A DNA stretch of 64,000 nucleotides from Actinomycetota bacterium (GTDB lineage: Bacteria; Actinomycetota; Acidimicrobiia; Acidimicrobiales; Iamiaceae), in the NCBI GenBank assembly GCA_016185275.1, contig JACPNX010000040.1, positions 1-64,000 on the forward strand. Direction: 5' to 3'. Position numbers and translations under genes: made by a program. The notes under the pieces were generated by a model. The model was not told the DNA's origin, did no database searches, and worked only from the letters and a program-made list of their open reading frames with translations. Positions 57,421 to 64,000 of the stretch are shown here, piece by piece (the first letter of the stretch is position 1; the number at the start of each line of letters is the position of its first letter).

Positions 57421-57426
57421 AAGGTA
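57421..57426 (-). promoter_or_regulatory. -10-like box of the methyltransferase
   Basis: Minus-strand TACCTT, 6 nt before GTG 57414. Confidence 0.35.
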
Positions 57427-57456
57427 GCGGCCGCCGCGGCTGCGGGCACGGGGCCG

Positions 57457-57462
57457 TAGGGT
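57457..57462 (+). promoter_or_regulatory. Leaderless -10 box of the WS/DGAT gene
   Basis: TAGGGT, 7 nt before ATG 57470. Confidence 0.55.
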
Positions 57463-57469
57463 CGCGGCC

Positions 57470-59164
57470 ATGCAGCGCCTGACAGGACTCGACGCCAGCT
57501 TCCTCGCGATGGAGACGGCTCGAACCCCGATGCACGTGGCGGGCCTGGCTCTGTACGACACAGCCGGGCTGGACGACGATCCGATGCCGCGGGTCCGCGA
57601 GCTCATCGAGAGCCGGCTGCACCTGGCGCCGCCGTTCCGGCGCCGCCTCGTCGAGGTGCCGTTCGGGCTCCACCACCCGGTGTGGATCGAGGATCCCGAC
57701 TTCGATCTCGACCACCACCTCCGCCACATCGCCGTCCCGCCCCCGGGCGCGGAGCGCGAGCTGGCCGAGCTCGCCGCCCACCTCGTCAGCCTGCCGCTCG
57801 ACCGGTCCCGGCCCCTCTGGGAGATGTGGGTCATCGAAGGCCTCGAAGGCATCGGGCCCGACACGCTCGCCACGCTCACGAAGGTCCACCACGCGGCGAT
57901 CGACGGGGTCGCCGGCAACGAGCTGACCGTCGCGCTGTTCGACCTGAGCCCGGAGGTGGCCGAGGTCCCTGCACCCGCGCAGCCCTGGCGGCCGGACCAC
58001 GTGCCGTCGGACTTCGAGCTGGTCGGCTACGCCACGAACTCCCTGGTGCGCCAGCCGGTCAAGCTGGTCAAGGCCCTCCGCCAGACGGCCGCCACCGCGC
58101 TCAACGTGCGCTCCGTCAACCGCCAGAGCCAGGACGACCCGCCGCCGTCACCGTTCAGCGCGCCGCGCACGTCCATCAACGCGGCCCTCACCAGCCACCG
58201 CTCCTACGCCATGCGCACGCTGTCCCTGCCGGACGTCAAGCACGTCAAGAACACGTTCGGCACGACGGTCAACGACGTCGTCCTGGCGCTGTGCTCGGGC
58301 GCGCTGCGGAGCTACTTCGACGCCAGGTCCGAGCTCCTCGACGGCCCCCTCGTGGCCATGGTCCCCATGTCGGTGCGCACCGAGTCGGAGCAGACCACCG
58401 GCGGCAACCGCGTCACGTCGATGCTGACGTCGCTCGCATCGGACCTCGACGATCCCGTCGACCGTCTGCTCCAGATCCACACCGCGATGCGGGCCGCGAA
58501 GGAGCAGACCAACGCCATCGGCGCCGACATGCTGACCGACTGGGCCGAGTTCGCGGCGCCCGCCATCTTCTCGCTGGCCGTGCGCCTCTACTCGCGGACC
58601 CGCCTGGCCGACCGGCACCGGCCGCTGTTCAACGTGACGATCTCCAACGTGCCGGGCCCTCCCTTCCCGCTCTACTCGGCGGGCGCTCCGCTGCTGCACA
58701 ACTATCCGATGGGTCCGATCTTCGACGGCGCCGGGCTCAACATGACCGTGATGTCGTACCTCGACAACCTCGACTTCGGGCTCCTCGCCTGCCCCGACCT
58801 GGTCGACGACGTCTGGGAGATCGCGGACGGCCTGCAGGGGTCGCTCGACGCGCTGGTCGACGCGGCGAGCGCGATCGCCGGCCGGGCCGCCCCGCCGGAA
58901 GGGTCAGGCGAACCCCGCGCGACGGCGAGCCCGAAGCCGTCCTCTGCGCCGGCCAAGGGGACGACCCGGACGCAGGGCACGCGCAAGAAGGCGTCGTCCG
59001 CGCGCCCGGCGCGCCAGGCCTCCGGCGGGCGGGCCACCAAGTCCGGCGGGCGGGCCACCAAGTCCGGCGGGGCAGGCGGGAACGGTCAGGCGTCGGGCGG
59101 GAGGTCCTCGAGCGCGGCGCGCACGCGCGCGGCGACGGCTCGGGCCTCGGCGTCGGACTCGTAG
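57470..59164 (+). CDS. Wax ester synthase / diacylglycerol acyltransferase (WS/DGAT)
   Basis: 564 residues. Makes wax esters or triacylglycerol from acyl-CoA at the membrane. N-terminal LTGLDASFLAMETARTPMHVAGL, active-site KVHHAAIDGVAGNEL with the HHxxxDG motif near residue 145, and NVTISNVPGPPFPLYSAGA with the second conserved region. The C-terminal ~85 residues are a Ser/Thr/Lys/Ala-rich tail containing a GGRATKS duplication and do not belong to the family fold. The last 79 bp are antisense to the HIT gene. ATG 57470 follows TAGGGT by 7 nt. Confidence 0.92.
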   Translation: MQRLTGLDASFLAMETARTPMHVAGLALYDTAGLDDDPMPRVRELIESRLHLAPPFRRRLVEVPFGLHHPVWIEDPDFDLDHHLRHIAVPPPGAERELAELAAHLVSLPLDRSRPLWEMWVIEGLEGIGPDTLATLTKVHHAAIDGVAGNELTVALFDLSPEVAEVPAPAQPWRPDHVPSDFELVGYATNSLVRQPVKLVKALRQTAATALNVRSVNRQSQDDPPPSPFSAPRTSINAALTSHRSYAMRTLSLPDVKHVKNTFGTTVNDVVLALCSGALRSYFDARSELLDGPLVAMVPMSVRTESEQTTGGNRVTSMLTSLASDLDDPVDRLLQIHTAMRAAKEQTNAIGADMLTDWAEFAAPAIFSLAVRLYSRTRLADRHRPLFNVTISNVPGPPFPLYSAGAPLLHNYPMGPIFDGAGLNMTVMSYLDNLDFGLLACPDLVDDVWEIADGLQGSLDALVDAASAIAGRAAPPEGSGEPRATASPKPSSAPAKGTTRTQGTRKKASSARPARQASGGRATKSGGRATKSGGAGGNGQASGGRSSSAARTRAATARASASDS

Positions 59165-59532
59165 CGCGACCGGGGCCAGAAGAACCCGCGCAAGCCGTCC
59201 TTCGGGCGGCGGGGGACCACGTGCACGTGGAGGTGCGGCACGCTCTGGCTGACGCGGTTGTTGGCGGCCACGAACGATCCGTGTGCAGCCATGGCGCGCT
59301 CCACCGCGATCGCGACCCGTCGCACGCGCTCGTAGAGGGGGCCGACGAGCTCACGCGGCAGGTCCGCGAGCGTCTCGTGGTGGCCGCGGGGCACGACGAG
59401 CACGTGACCCGGGAACAGCGGCCGGGTGTCGAGGAACGCGACCGCGACGTCGTCGTCCACCACGACGTGGGCGGGCGCCGCGCCGGCGACGATCCGACAG
59501 AACAGGCACGCCCCGGCCGGGCCCGGGATCAC
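59086..59532 (-). CDS. HIT-family nucleotide hydrolase
   Basis: 148 residues. CLFCRIVAGAAPAHVVVDDDVAVAFLD at the N-terminus and the histidine triad PHLHVHVVPR near residue 104. Members hydrolyse dinucleoside polyphosphates or nucleotide conjugates. GTG 59532 overlaps the stop of a small upstream ORF. Ends in a charged region lying antisense to the WS/DGAT tail. Confidence 0.92.
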   Translation of the reverse strand: MIPGPAGACLFCRIVAGAAPAHVVVDDDVAVAFLDTRPLFPGHVLVVPRGHHETLADLPRELVGPLYERVRRVAIAVERAMAAHGSFVAANNRVSQSVPHLHVHVVPRRPKDGLRGFFWPRSRYESDAEARAVAARVRAALEDLPPDA

Positions 59533-59753
59533 CGGAGGGCCCGGCCCGGAGCATCGAGGAGCGGGTCGGCGTCGACGCCGGTGTTCCAGGCATCGGCCGA
59601 GACGCGCACGCTGCCGGTACGGATGCTGCCTGTGCGCACGCTGACGTGAACGGGCTCCGCGAAGAAGCTGATGGCGGCGACGACGACAGCGACGACGACG
59701 ACGAGATCCCCCTGCCGGTCGAGGTGGTCGAGCACCGCAGGCGATGATGGCAC
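59529..59753 (-). CDS. Small single-TM hypothetical protein
   Basis: 74 residues from GTG 59753, MPSSPAVLDHLDRQGDLVVV...; one hydrophobic helix (LVVVVAVVVAAISFFAEPV) and a duplicated RTGS(I/V)R. Its stop overlaps the HIT gene start (GTGA), which argues for a real coupled gene; no good ribosome binding site was found. Confidence 0.4.
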   Translation of the reverse strand: MPSSPAVLDHLDRQGDLVVVVAVVVAAISFFAEPVHVSVRTGSIRTGSVRVSADAWNTGVDADPLLDAPGRALR

Positions 59754-59781
59754 CAGGCGACCGGCGGGCGGAACCGGACCG

Positions 59782-60363
59782 TCAGCGGAGAGCGGCGTCC
59801 ACGATCAGCGCGGCGCCGAACACCACGAACAGGGCCGCCGCGCCATAGCGGATCGTCCGCTCGGGCAGACGCGCCCCGAGCTGGCGGCCCACGGCGATGG
59901 CGAGCCCGTCCGCCGCGACCATGCCGGCGGTCGAGCCGAGCCAGGTCCCGAGGAACCCCTCCTTGGCGGCGAGCGTGATGGTGGCGAACATCGTCTTGTC
60001 GCCGAGCTCGGCGAGCATGAAGGTGGCGCTGACCGCGGCGATGGACGCGAGGGCGCTGCGCCGGTCGGCTCCGGCCGCGGCCTTCTCGTCCTCCTCGGAC
60101 AGACGGTCGCCGCGCAGGGTCCACGCCGCGAACCCGACGAAGGCCAGGCCGGCCACGATCGAGATCGGCCGGGTCGGTAGCCGCTCGGCGGCGAGACGGC
60201 CGACCGCCACCGAGCCGAGGTGGATGGCGGCGGTCGCCAGGGCGATCCCGACCAGCACCCGCCACGCGGCGAAGCGCGTCGCGAACGCGAGCGCCATGAG
60301 CTGGCTCTTGTCGCCGAGCTCCGCCACGAAGATGACCACGCTGCTGAGCAGGAACGCTCCCAC
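59782..60363 (-). CDS. GDT1/TMEM165 (UPF0016) family Mn2+ exporter-like protein
   Basis: 193 residues. Two homologous halves each carry the family motif E-x-G-D-K-(S/T): [15 protein letters not shown] and [15 protein letters not shown], with six hydrophobic helices around a charged loop ([18 protein letters not shown]). Family members export Mn2+ or exchange cations. It is preceded by a yybP-ykoY Mn2+ riboswitch, which makes a Mn2+ role much more likely. GTG 60363 with GGAGG 4 nt upstream; anti-SD CCTCC (60388-60392) could pair with that GGAGG. Confidence 0.88.
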   Translation of the reverse strand: MGAFLLSSVVIFVAELGDKSQLMALAFATRFAAWRVLVGIALATAAIHLGSVAVGRLAAERLPTRPISIVAGLAFVGFAAWTLRGDRLSEEDEKAAAGADRRSALASIAAVSATFMLAELGDKTMFATITLAAKEGFLGTWLGSTAGMVAADGLAIAVGRQLGARLPERTIRYGAAALFVVFGAALIVDAALR

Positions 60364-60419
60364 GGGACCTCCAGGGATCACCGGGCCGGAGGCGCGACCT
60401 CGACCCGGCACGGATGTGC

Positions 60420-60530
60420 CAGGACGTCGGTCTCGCCCGCCTGCCGGTGTCCCGCAGGCCCACCCGACCGGCCGCCCGTAGGCGGCAGCGTGTCGACCGG
60501 GAGGTTGGGGGCTACTCCCCTTCGCCGGCC
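60420..60530 (-). ncRNA. yybP-ykoY Mn2+ riboswitch
   Basis: Minus strand. The 5' consensus AAGGGGAGTAGC (60512-60523), the L3 segment GTCGACACGCTG, two hairpins (GCCGCC/GGCGGC with a TACG loop; GCCTGC/GCAGGC) and the 3' consensus GGCGAGACC (60429-60437) occur in the order of the yybP-ykoY aptamer, which senses Mn2+. P1 pairing is imperfect by eye. It lies 57 bp before the GDT1-like start, whose GGAGG can pair with CCTCC at 60392-60388, suggesting translational control. Confidence 0.85.
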
Positions 60531-60533
60531 GCC

Positions 60534-60539
60534 AGGGTA
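60534..60539 (-). promoter_or_regulatory. -10 box before the riboswitch
   Basis: Minus-strand TACCCT, about 7 nt before the aptamer begins. Confidence 0.4.
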
Positions 60540-60709
60540 CCGGACGCAGGTGGCGGCGCCGACCTCGCCCGGCGAGCACCGCGCCGCGGTCCTCCCGGGG
60601 GGCGAGCGCGGGCCGCCCGCCATCGCCCGGCGCACCTCCGCGGGTCACGACCGCCGGGCCGGTGACGCCATCCACCACCTCGGGCGTCCGCAGGTGTTCC
60701 ATTGGTTCG

Positions 60710-60737
60710 TTGACCCGTCGCCCAGTCGCCGTAGCGC
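60710..60737 (+). promoter_or_regulatory. Putative phoH promoter
   Basis: TTGACC, 16 nt, TAGCGC; leaves a leader of about 55 nt before the TTG start. Confidence 0.5.
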
Positions 60738-60798
60738 CCCGCGTGCTCCCCGGGGAACCGGAAGCGGCCGGCCACGACCTCCCGAGGGGGAACCTGCC

Positions 60799-62145
60799 TT
60801 GTCCGACCTCACCATCGCCCCTCCCGCGCGCCCCCGTACCGGCTCGACAGCCCGGCACCGGTGCACCTACGTGCTCGACACCTCGGTGCTGCTGGCCGAT
60901 CCCCGGGCCCTCACCCGCTTCGAGGAGCACGACGTGGTGCTGCCCGTCGTCGTGCTCATCGAGCTCGAGGCCAAGCGTCACCATCCCGAGCTCGGATGGG
61001 CCGCCCGCCAGGCCCTGCGGACGCTCGAGCGCCTGAGGGTCGAGCACGGCACGCTCACCGCGCCGCTGCCCGCCAACGACGCGGGCGGCACCCTTCGGGT
61101 CGAGCTGAACCACCAGGACACGAGCTGCCTGCCGTCGTCGCTGCGGGCCGACGGCAACGACCATCGCATCCTGGCCGTCGCCCGCAACCTGGCGGCCGAA
61201 GGTCGGCCCGTCACGGTCGTCACCAAGGATCTTCCGCTGCGGCTCAAGGCCAGCATCGTCGGGCTGGCGGCCGACGAGTACCGCAACGAGCTGGCGGCCG
61301 ACACGGGGTGGACCGGCTTCGTCGAGCTCGACGTCGACGGCGCCGCGGTCGACGAGCTGTTCGACCTCGGGACCGTCGACCTCGACGCCGCCCGCGACCT
61401 GCCCGTGAACACCGGCATCGCCCTGCACGCGGGGTCGCAGTCGGCGCTCGGACGGGTGCGGGAGGACAAGCGGGTGCACCTGGTGCGCGGCGAGCGCGCC
61501 CTGTTCGACGTGCGGGGCCGCTCGGCGGAGCAGCGCATCGCACTGGACCTCCTGGCCGACGACTCGGTCGGCATCGTCAGCCTCGGAGGTTCGGCCGGCA
61601 CCGGCAAGAGCGTGCTCGCTCTCGCCGCCGGTCTCGACGCCGTGCTGGAACGCCACACGCACGGCCGCATCGTCGTGTTCCGCCCGCTCTACGCCGTCGG
61701 CGGCCAGGACCTCGGCTACCTCCCGGGCGACCGCGAGGAGAAGATGTCGCCGTGGGGAGGCGCCGTGTTCGACGCCCTGGGCGCCATCGCGGGCCCGGCG
61801 GTGGTCGACGAGGTCGTCGCACGCGGCCTGCTCGAGGTGCTGCCGCTCACCCACGTGCGGGGCCGGAACCTGATCGACACGTTCGTGGTGATCGACGAAG
61901 CGCAGAACCTCGAGCGCCCCGTGCTGCTCACGGCCCTGTCACGCCTCGGCGAGGGGAGCCGCGCGGTGCTCACGCACGACGTGGCCCAGCGCGACAACCT
62001 GCGCGTGGGGCGCCACGACGGCGTCGCCTCGGTGATCGCGACCTTGCGCGGGCACCCGCTGTTCGGCCACGTCACGCTGGCCCGCTCGGAGCGCAGCCCC
62101 GTCGCCGCACTGGTCACCAGCCTCCTCGAAGGAGTTGGCGACTGA
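60799..62145 (+). CDS. phoH: PIN-PhoH protein (PhoH2 type)
   Basis: 448 residues. N-terminal PIN domain with [18 protein letters not shown] and [29 protein letters not shown] (acidic RNase residues), and a C-terminal PhoH P-loop ATPase: [20 protein letters not shown] (Walker A), [11 protein letters not shown] (Walker B) and [10 protein letters not shown]. PhoH2 proteins are RNA helicase/ribonucleases. Start TTG 60799 follows GAGGGGG by 8 nt; all ATG/GTG alternatives run into non-coding sequence upstream. Divergent from the Mn2+ riboswitch gene. Confidence 0.92.
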   Translation: MSDLTIAPPARPRTGSTARHRCTYVLDTSVLLADPRALTRFEEHDVVLPVVVLIELEAKRHHPELGWAARQALRTLERLRVEHGTLTAPLPANDAGGTLRVELNHQDTSCLPSSLRADGNDHRILAVARNLAAEGRPVTVVTKDLPLRLKASIVGLAADEYRNELAADTGWTGFVELDVDGAAVDELFDLGTVDLDAARDLPVNTGIALHAGSQSALGRVREDKRVHLVRGERALFDVRGRSAEQRIALDLLADDSVGIVSLGGSAGTGKSVLALAAGLDAVLERHTHGRIVVFRPLYAVGGQDLGYLPGDREEKMSPWGGAVFDALGAIAGPAVVDEVVARGLLEVLPLTHVRGRNLIDTFVVIDEAQNLERPVLLTALSRLGEGSRAVLTHDVAQRDNLRVGRHDGVASVIATLRGHPLFGHVTLARSERSPVAALVTSLLEGVGD

Positions 62146-62309
62146 CGACCCTCGACGTGGGTAGGGGCTCGCCACCCGAGGACGCCCCCCGTTGCAGCCG
62201 GTCGATGGGGTGATCGCAACACGCGCGTCAGCGATGGCGGGGCCATCGTCCAGTGGCACCACGGGATCCGTACACGACATGCCAGACAGTCCCCCCGGGA
62301 GGCCCTTCG

Positions 62310-62624
62310 ATGCCCGCCAACCTCTCCCGAGCCCTCCACCACTGGGCGCCGCAGTCCTGGATGGCCCAGGCGATGTGCAAAGGGCGGTCGGAGCTCTTCT
62401 TCGCCCCGCACGCCGAGCGGCCGCAGGCCCGGGTGAGACGCGAGGCGCGCGCTCGTACGGTGTGCCAGACGTGCCCCGTGGTCTTCGAGTGCCGGCGCTT
62501 CGCCAGGGACCACCTCGAGCACGGCTTCTGGGGAGGCGAGTCCGAGGAGGAGCGGATCCTGGCCGGCTACCCGGTGCCGAACCCCATCGGCGGCCGTAGC
62601 CAGCGCACCTCAGCCACGGGCTGA
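62310..62624 (+). CDS. whiB: WhiB-family iron-sulfur regulator
   Basis: 104 residues. Four cysteines in AMCKG, TVCQTC and FEC bind a [4Fe-4S] cluster; GFWGGESEEERI is the family turn, and a basic-rich segment precedes it. Actinobacteria use these as sigma-A-binding redox or development regulators. ATG 62310 follows GGGAGG by 7 nt. Preceding region 62146-62309 holds an SD and likely its promoter. WhiB1/WblE-like on length; exact subtype not decided. Confidence 0.9.
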   Translation: MPANLSRALHHWAPQSWMAQAMCKGRSELFFAPHAERPQARVRREARARTVCQTCPVVFECRRFARDHLEHGFWGGESEEERILAGYPVPNPIGGRSQRTSATG

Positions 62625-62670
62625 GCTGCCTCGGCCGACCGGCATCCGCGCCGGAAGCGACCCGATCGCG

Positions 62671-62676
62671 TAGCGT
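62671..62676 (+). promoter_or_regulatory. -10 box of the exonuclease gene
   Basis: TAGCGT; the transcript would have a ~28-nt leader carrying GAGGGGAAGG before ATG 62710. Two cgacccgatcg copies flank it. Confidence 0.45.
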
Positions 62677-62709
62677 CCCGGCGACCCGATCGTCCGAGGG
62701 GAAGGTCGC

Positions 62710-63375
62710 ATGGCTCGCCGCCCACCCGTCTACGGCCTCGACATCGAGACCGACACCACCGTCGACGGCCTCGATCCCGGCGTGGCGCCGGTGATCACGG
62801 TGGCGCTGGCCGGCGACGGCTGGGTCGAAGTGCTCTCCGGCCGGGAGTCGACCATCCTGCTCGACCTCGACGCATGCCTGCGGACCTTGCCGGCGGGCGT
62901 GCTGGCCACCTGGAACGGCGCCGCCTTCGACCTGCCGTTCCTGGCCGACCGCGCGGGACGGCACGGCCTCGAGCTCGGCCTACGGCTGCGCCACGACCCC
63001 GGGCTGAAGGTGCGCCGGCCGCTGCCAGGCCACGCCGGCGCCTACCGTGGCGCCTGGTACGGGCACCGGCACCTGGACGCCTACCGCGTCTACCGCAGCG
63101 ACGTCGGGCCTGCCCTGCGGGTGTCGTGCTCGTTGAAGTCGATCGCCCGGCTGGTGGGCCTCGTGCCGATCGAGGTGGACCGGGCCCACATCCACGACCT
63201 GAGCCACGAAGCCCTCCACGCCTACGCGGCCAGCGACGCCCGCCTCGCCCGGGACCTGGCCGATCGCCGCTGGGCCAGTGCCTCGCGCTTCGTCGACAGG
63301 GTCGGCGATCTCGTGGCCGCGGCGGCGTCGGGATCCCACGTTCGCGGCGCCGTCCCCCAACCCGGCGTCGCCTGA
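62710..63375 (+). CDS. Predicted 3'-5' exonuclease (DnaQ/PolB-like fold)
   Basis: 221 residues. Exo I VYGLDIETDTT (catalytic Asp and Glu), Exo II ATWNGAAFDLPFL, Exo III YAASDARLARDL. Matches the RNase-H-like predicted PolB exonuclease family; likely a stand-alone exonuclease in DNA repair. ATG 62710 has GAGGGGAAGG 4-5 nt upstream. A hairpin overlaps its stop. Confidence 0.85.
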   Translation: MARRPPVYGLDIETDTTVDGLDPGVAPVITVALAGDGWVEVLSGRESTILLDLDACLRTLPAGVLATWNGAAFDLPFLADRAGRHGLELGLRLRHDPGLKVRRPLPGHAGAYRGAWYGHRHLDAYRVYRSDVGPALRVSCSLKSIARLVGLVPIEVDRAHIHDLSHEALHAYAASDARLARDLADRRWASASRFVDRVGDLVAAAASGSHVRGAVPQPGVA

Positions 63376-63407
63376 GGACCGGGCGGCGTCGCGGCCCGCC
63401 CGGTCCT
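63375..63407 (+). terminator. Terminator hairpin after the exonuclease gene
   Basis: AGGACCGGGCGG pairs perfectly with CCGCCCGGTCCT across a 9-nt loop, followed by a pyrimidine-rich CCCTCCCCGTTTCG tract. Confidence 0.75.
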
Positions 63408-63528
63408 CCCTCCCCGTTTCGTTCTGTCACACCCCCTTGCAACGATTGGGGCACGTGGCGCGGAGACCGCCCGGTTCGTGGCGCACAGGCGTGCGGCACC
63501 CCACACCGCCCGGCACCCGGAGGCTTCC

Positions 63529-64000
63529 GTGCCCGCGTCACCCCCCACCCGTCCGCGCTCGGCTTCCCGAACGGCCGCGGCGCGGAGCGCAACGTCCGCC
63601 CCACCCGCCGCCGGGCTGAACCCCGCCGGCCTCGCCCGCATCCTCGAAGACCTCGACGATGCGCTCGGCTACGACGCCGACCACCCGAGCTACCTGATCG
63701 AGCTGACCGGCCCGCCCGGCCACTCCGCGCGGCCGAGGCTGGCCGAGCTGCCCCCCAGCGTGCATCCCCTCCAGGTGCTGCTCGGTCACCGCGCGCCGGC
63801 GGAGTGCGCGGCCATCGGCGTCGTCGCGCTCGGCCGGGCCACGGTCCTGAGCGACTCCGGTGCGGACCATCGGCTCCACACCCGGTCCGCCGCGAGCGCG
63901 CCGGGTGTCGTGCGCGTCGCCCACCTCGTCGCTCGCACCGGCTCCTGCGCCGGCCGCCTCAGGCCGCTCGACCCGGCCGGTCCCAGCCGCGCCCTCACGG
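63529..64000 (+). CDS. Unknown protein, truncated by the window edge
   Basis: GTG 63529, with CCCGGAGG five nt upstream, opens a frame that continues to the last base, so at least 157 codons are present. A Ser/Ala/Pro-rich start of about 35 residues precedes 'GLARILEDLDDALGYDADHPSYLIELTGPPGHSARPRL' and 'PECAAIGVVALGRATVLSDSG'. The middle looks globular and the gene is well expressed in codon terms, but no domain was recognised; the right-hand end is outside the window. Confidence 0.7.
   Translation, partial: MPASPPTRPRSASRTAAARSATSAPPAAGLNPAGLARILEDLDDALGYDADHPSYLIELTGPPGHSARPRLAELPPSVHPLQVLLGHRAPAECAAIGVVALGRATVLSDSGADHRLHTRSAASAPGVVRVAHLVARTGSCAGRLRPLDPAGPSRALT

Larger units (their letters stand above)
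60364..60798. other. Divergent control region of the GDT1-like and phoH genes
   Basis: No gene. Holds the yybP-ykoY riboswitch and its -10 (60534-60539) on the minus strand, and the phoH promoter (-35 TTGACC 60710-60715, -10 TAGCGC 60732-60737) on the plus strand. Confidence 0.6.

Overview
This 64 kb window is a dense, very GC-rich chromosomal segment of an actinobacterium. Mycothiol S-conjugate amidase, a WhiB protein, a DUF222/HNH protein, a WS/DGAT wax-ester/triacylglycerol synthase, a CofC-type F420 biosynthesis enzyme, an RD-type Ser/Thr kinase and the DnaE2/ImuA'/ImuB mutasome all point to Actinomycetota. The overall mix, and the many genes that start a few bases after a TANNNT -10 box, suggest class Acidimicrobiia; that class assignment is an inference. 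No rRNA, tRNA, insertion sequence, prophage or CRISPR array was recognised.

Layout. 0.3-8.3 kb: thiolase, secreted thermonuclease-like protein, ChbG/YdjC deacetylase, SCP2-like protein, Mca and membrane proteins. 8.3-13.6 kb: SpoU/TrmH RNA methylase, a lipoprotein and SOS polymerase dnaE2 with a LexA box. 13.7-22.9 kb: a putatively light-regulated carotenoid locus. A photolyase and a 41-codon small ORF diverge from a translationally coupled operon MerR-DICT regulator / Idi-CrtE fusion / crtI / crtB / GT2 glycosyltransferase / CrtO-type acyltransferase, which converges on crtYc-crtYd-crtZ. Read together, these genes would build beta-carotene, hydroxylate it to zeaxanthin, glycosylate it and acylate the sugar. 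23.3-25.1 kb: a CLC chloride channel and a MarR regulator with a palindromic operator.

25.2-30.4 kb: lipoprotein and membrane proteins, an ATP-dependent DNA ligase and a LexA-box UvrD-like helicase. 30.5-33.8 kb: an ECF sigma / Ser-Thr kinase / lipoprotein / OmpA-domain operon. 34.0-39.8 kb: DUF222-HNH protein, TauD dioxygenase, imuA'-imuB (LexA box) and a striking 19-bp hairpin. 40.0-42.1 kb: a two-gene arginine-to-proline module (ornithine cyclodeaminase-like plus arginine dihydrolase-like). 42.1-49.7 kb: small membrane proteins, RNase HII, a GSAGSVLS-repeat membrane protein, selD, an RpiB-family isomerase, a PAS-GGDEF diguanylate cyclase and an L,D-transpeptidase. 49.8-56.3 kb: class III cyclase, a large unknown protein, gpsA, cofC, a PIG-L deacetylase and HU; the gpsA-cofC-HU order recalls mycobacterial gpsA2-fbiD-...-hupB. 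56.5-64 kb: methyltransferase, WS/DGAT, HIT protein, a GDT1-family transporter behind a yybP-ykoY Mn2+ riboswitch, PIN-PhoH, WhiB, a DnaQ-like exonuclease and a gene running off the right edge.

Two window-wide patterns stand out. At least a dozen genes carry a TANNNT hexamer 6-8 nt before an ATG/GTG, as expected for leaderless mRNAs. In addition, short tandem repeats are common, many of them in frame inside otherwise conserved genes.
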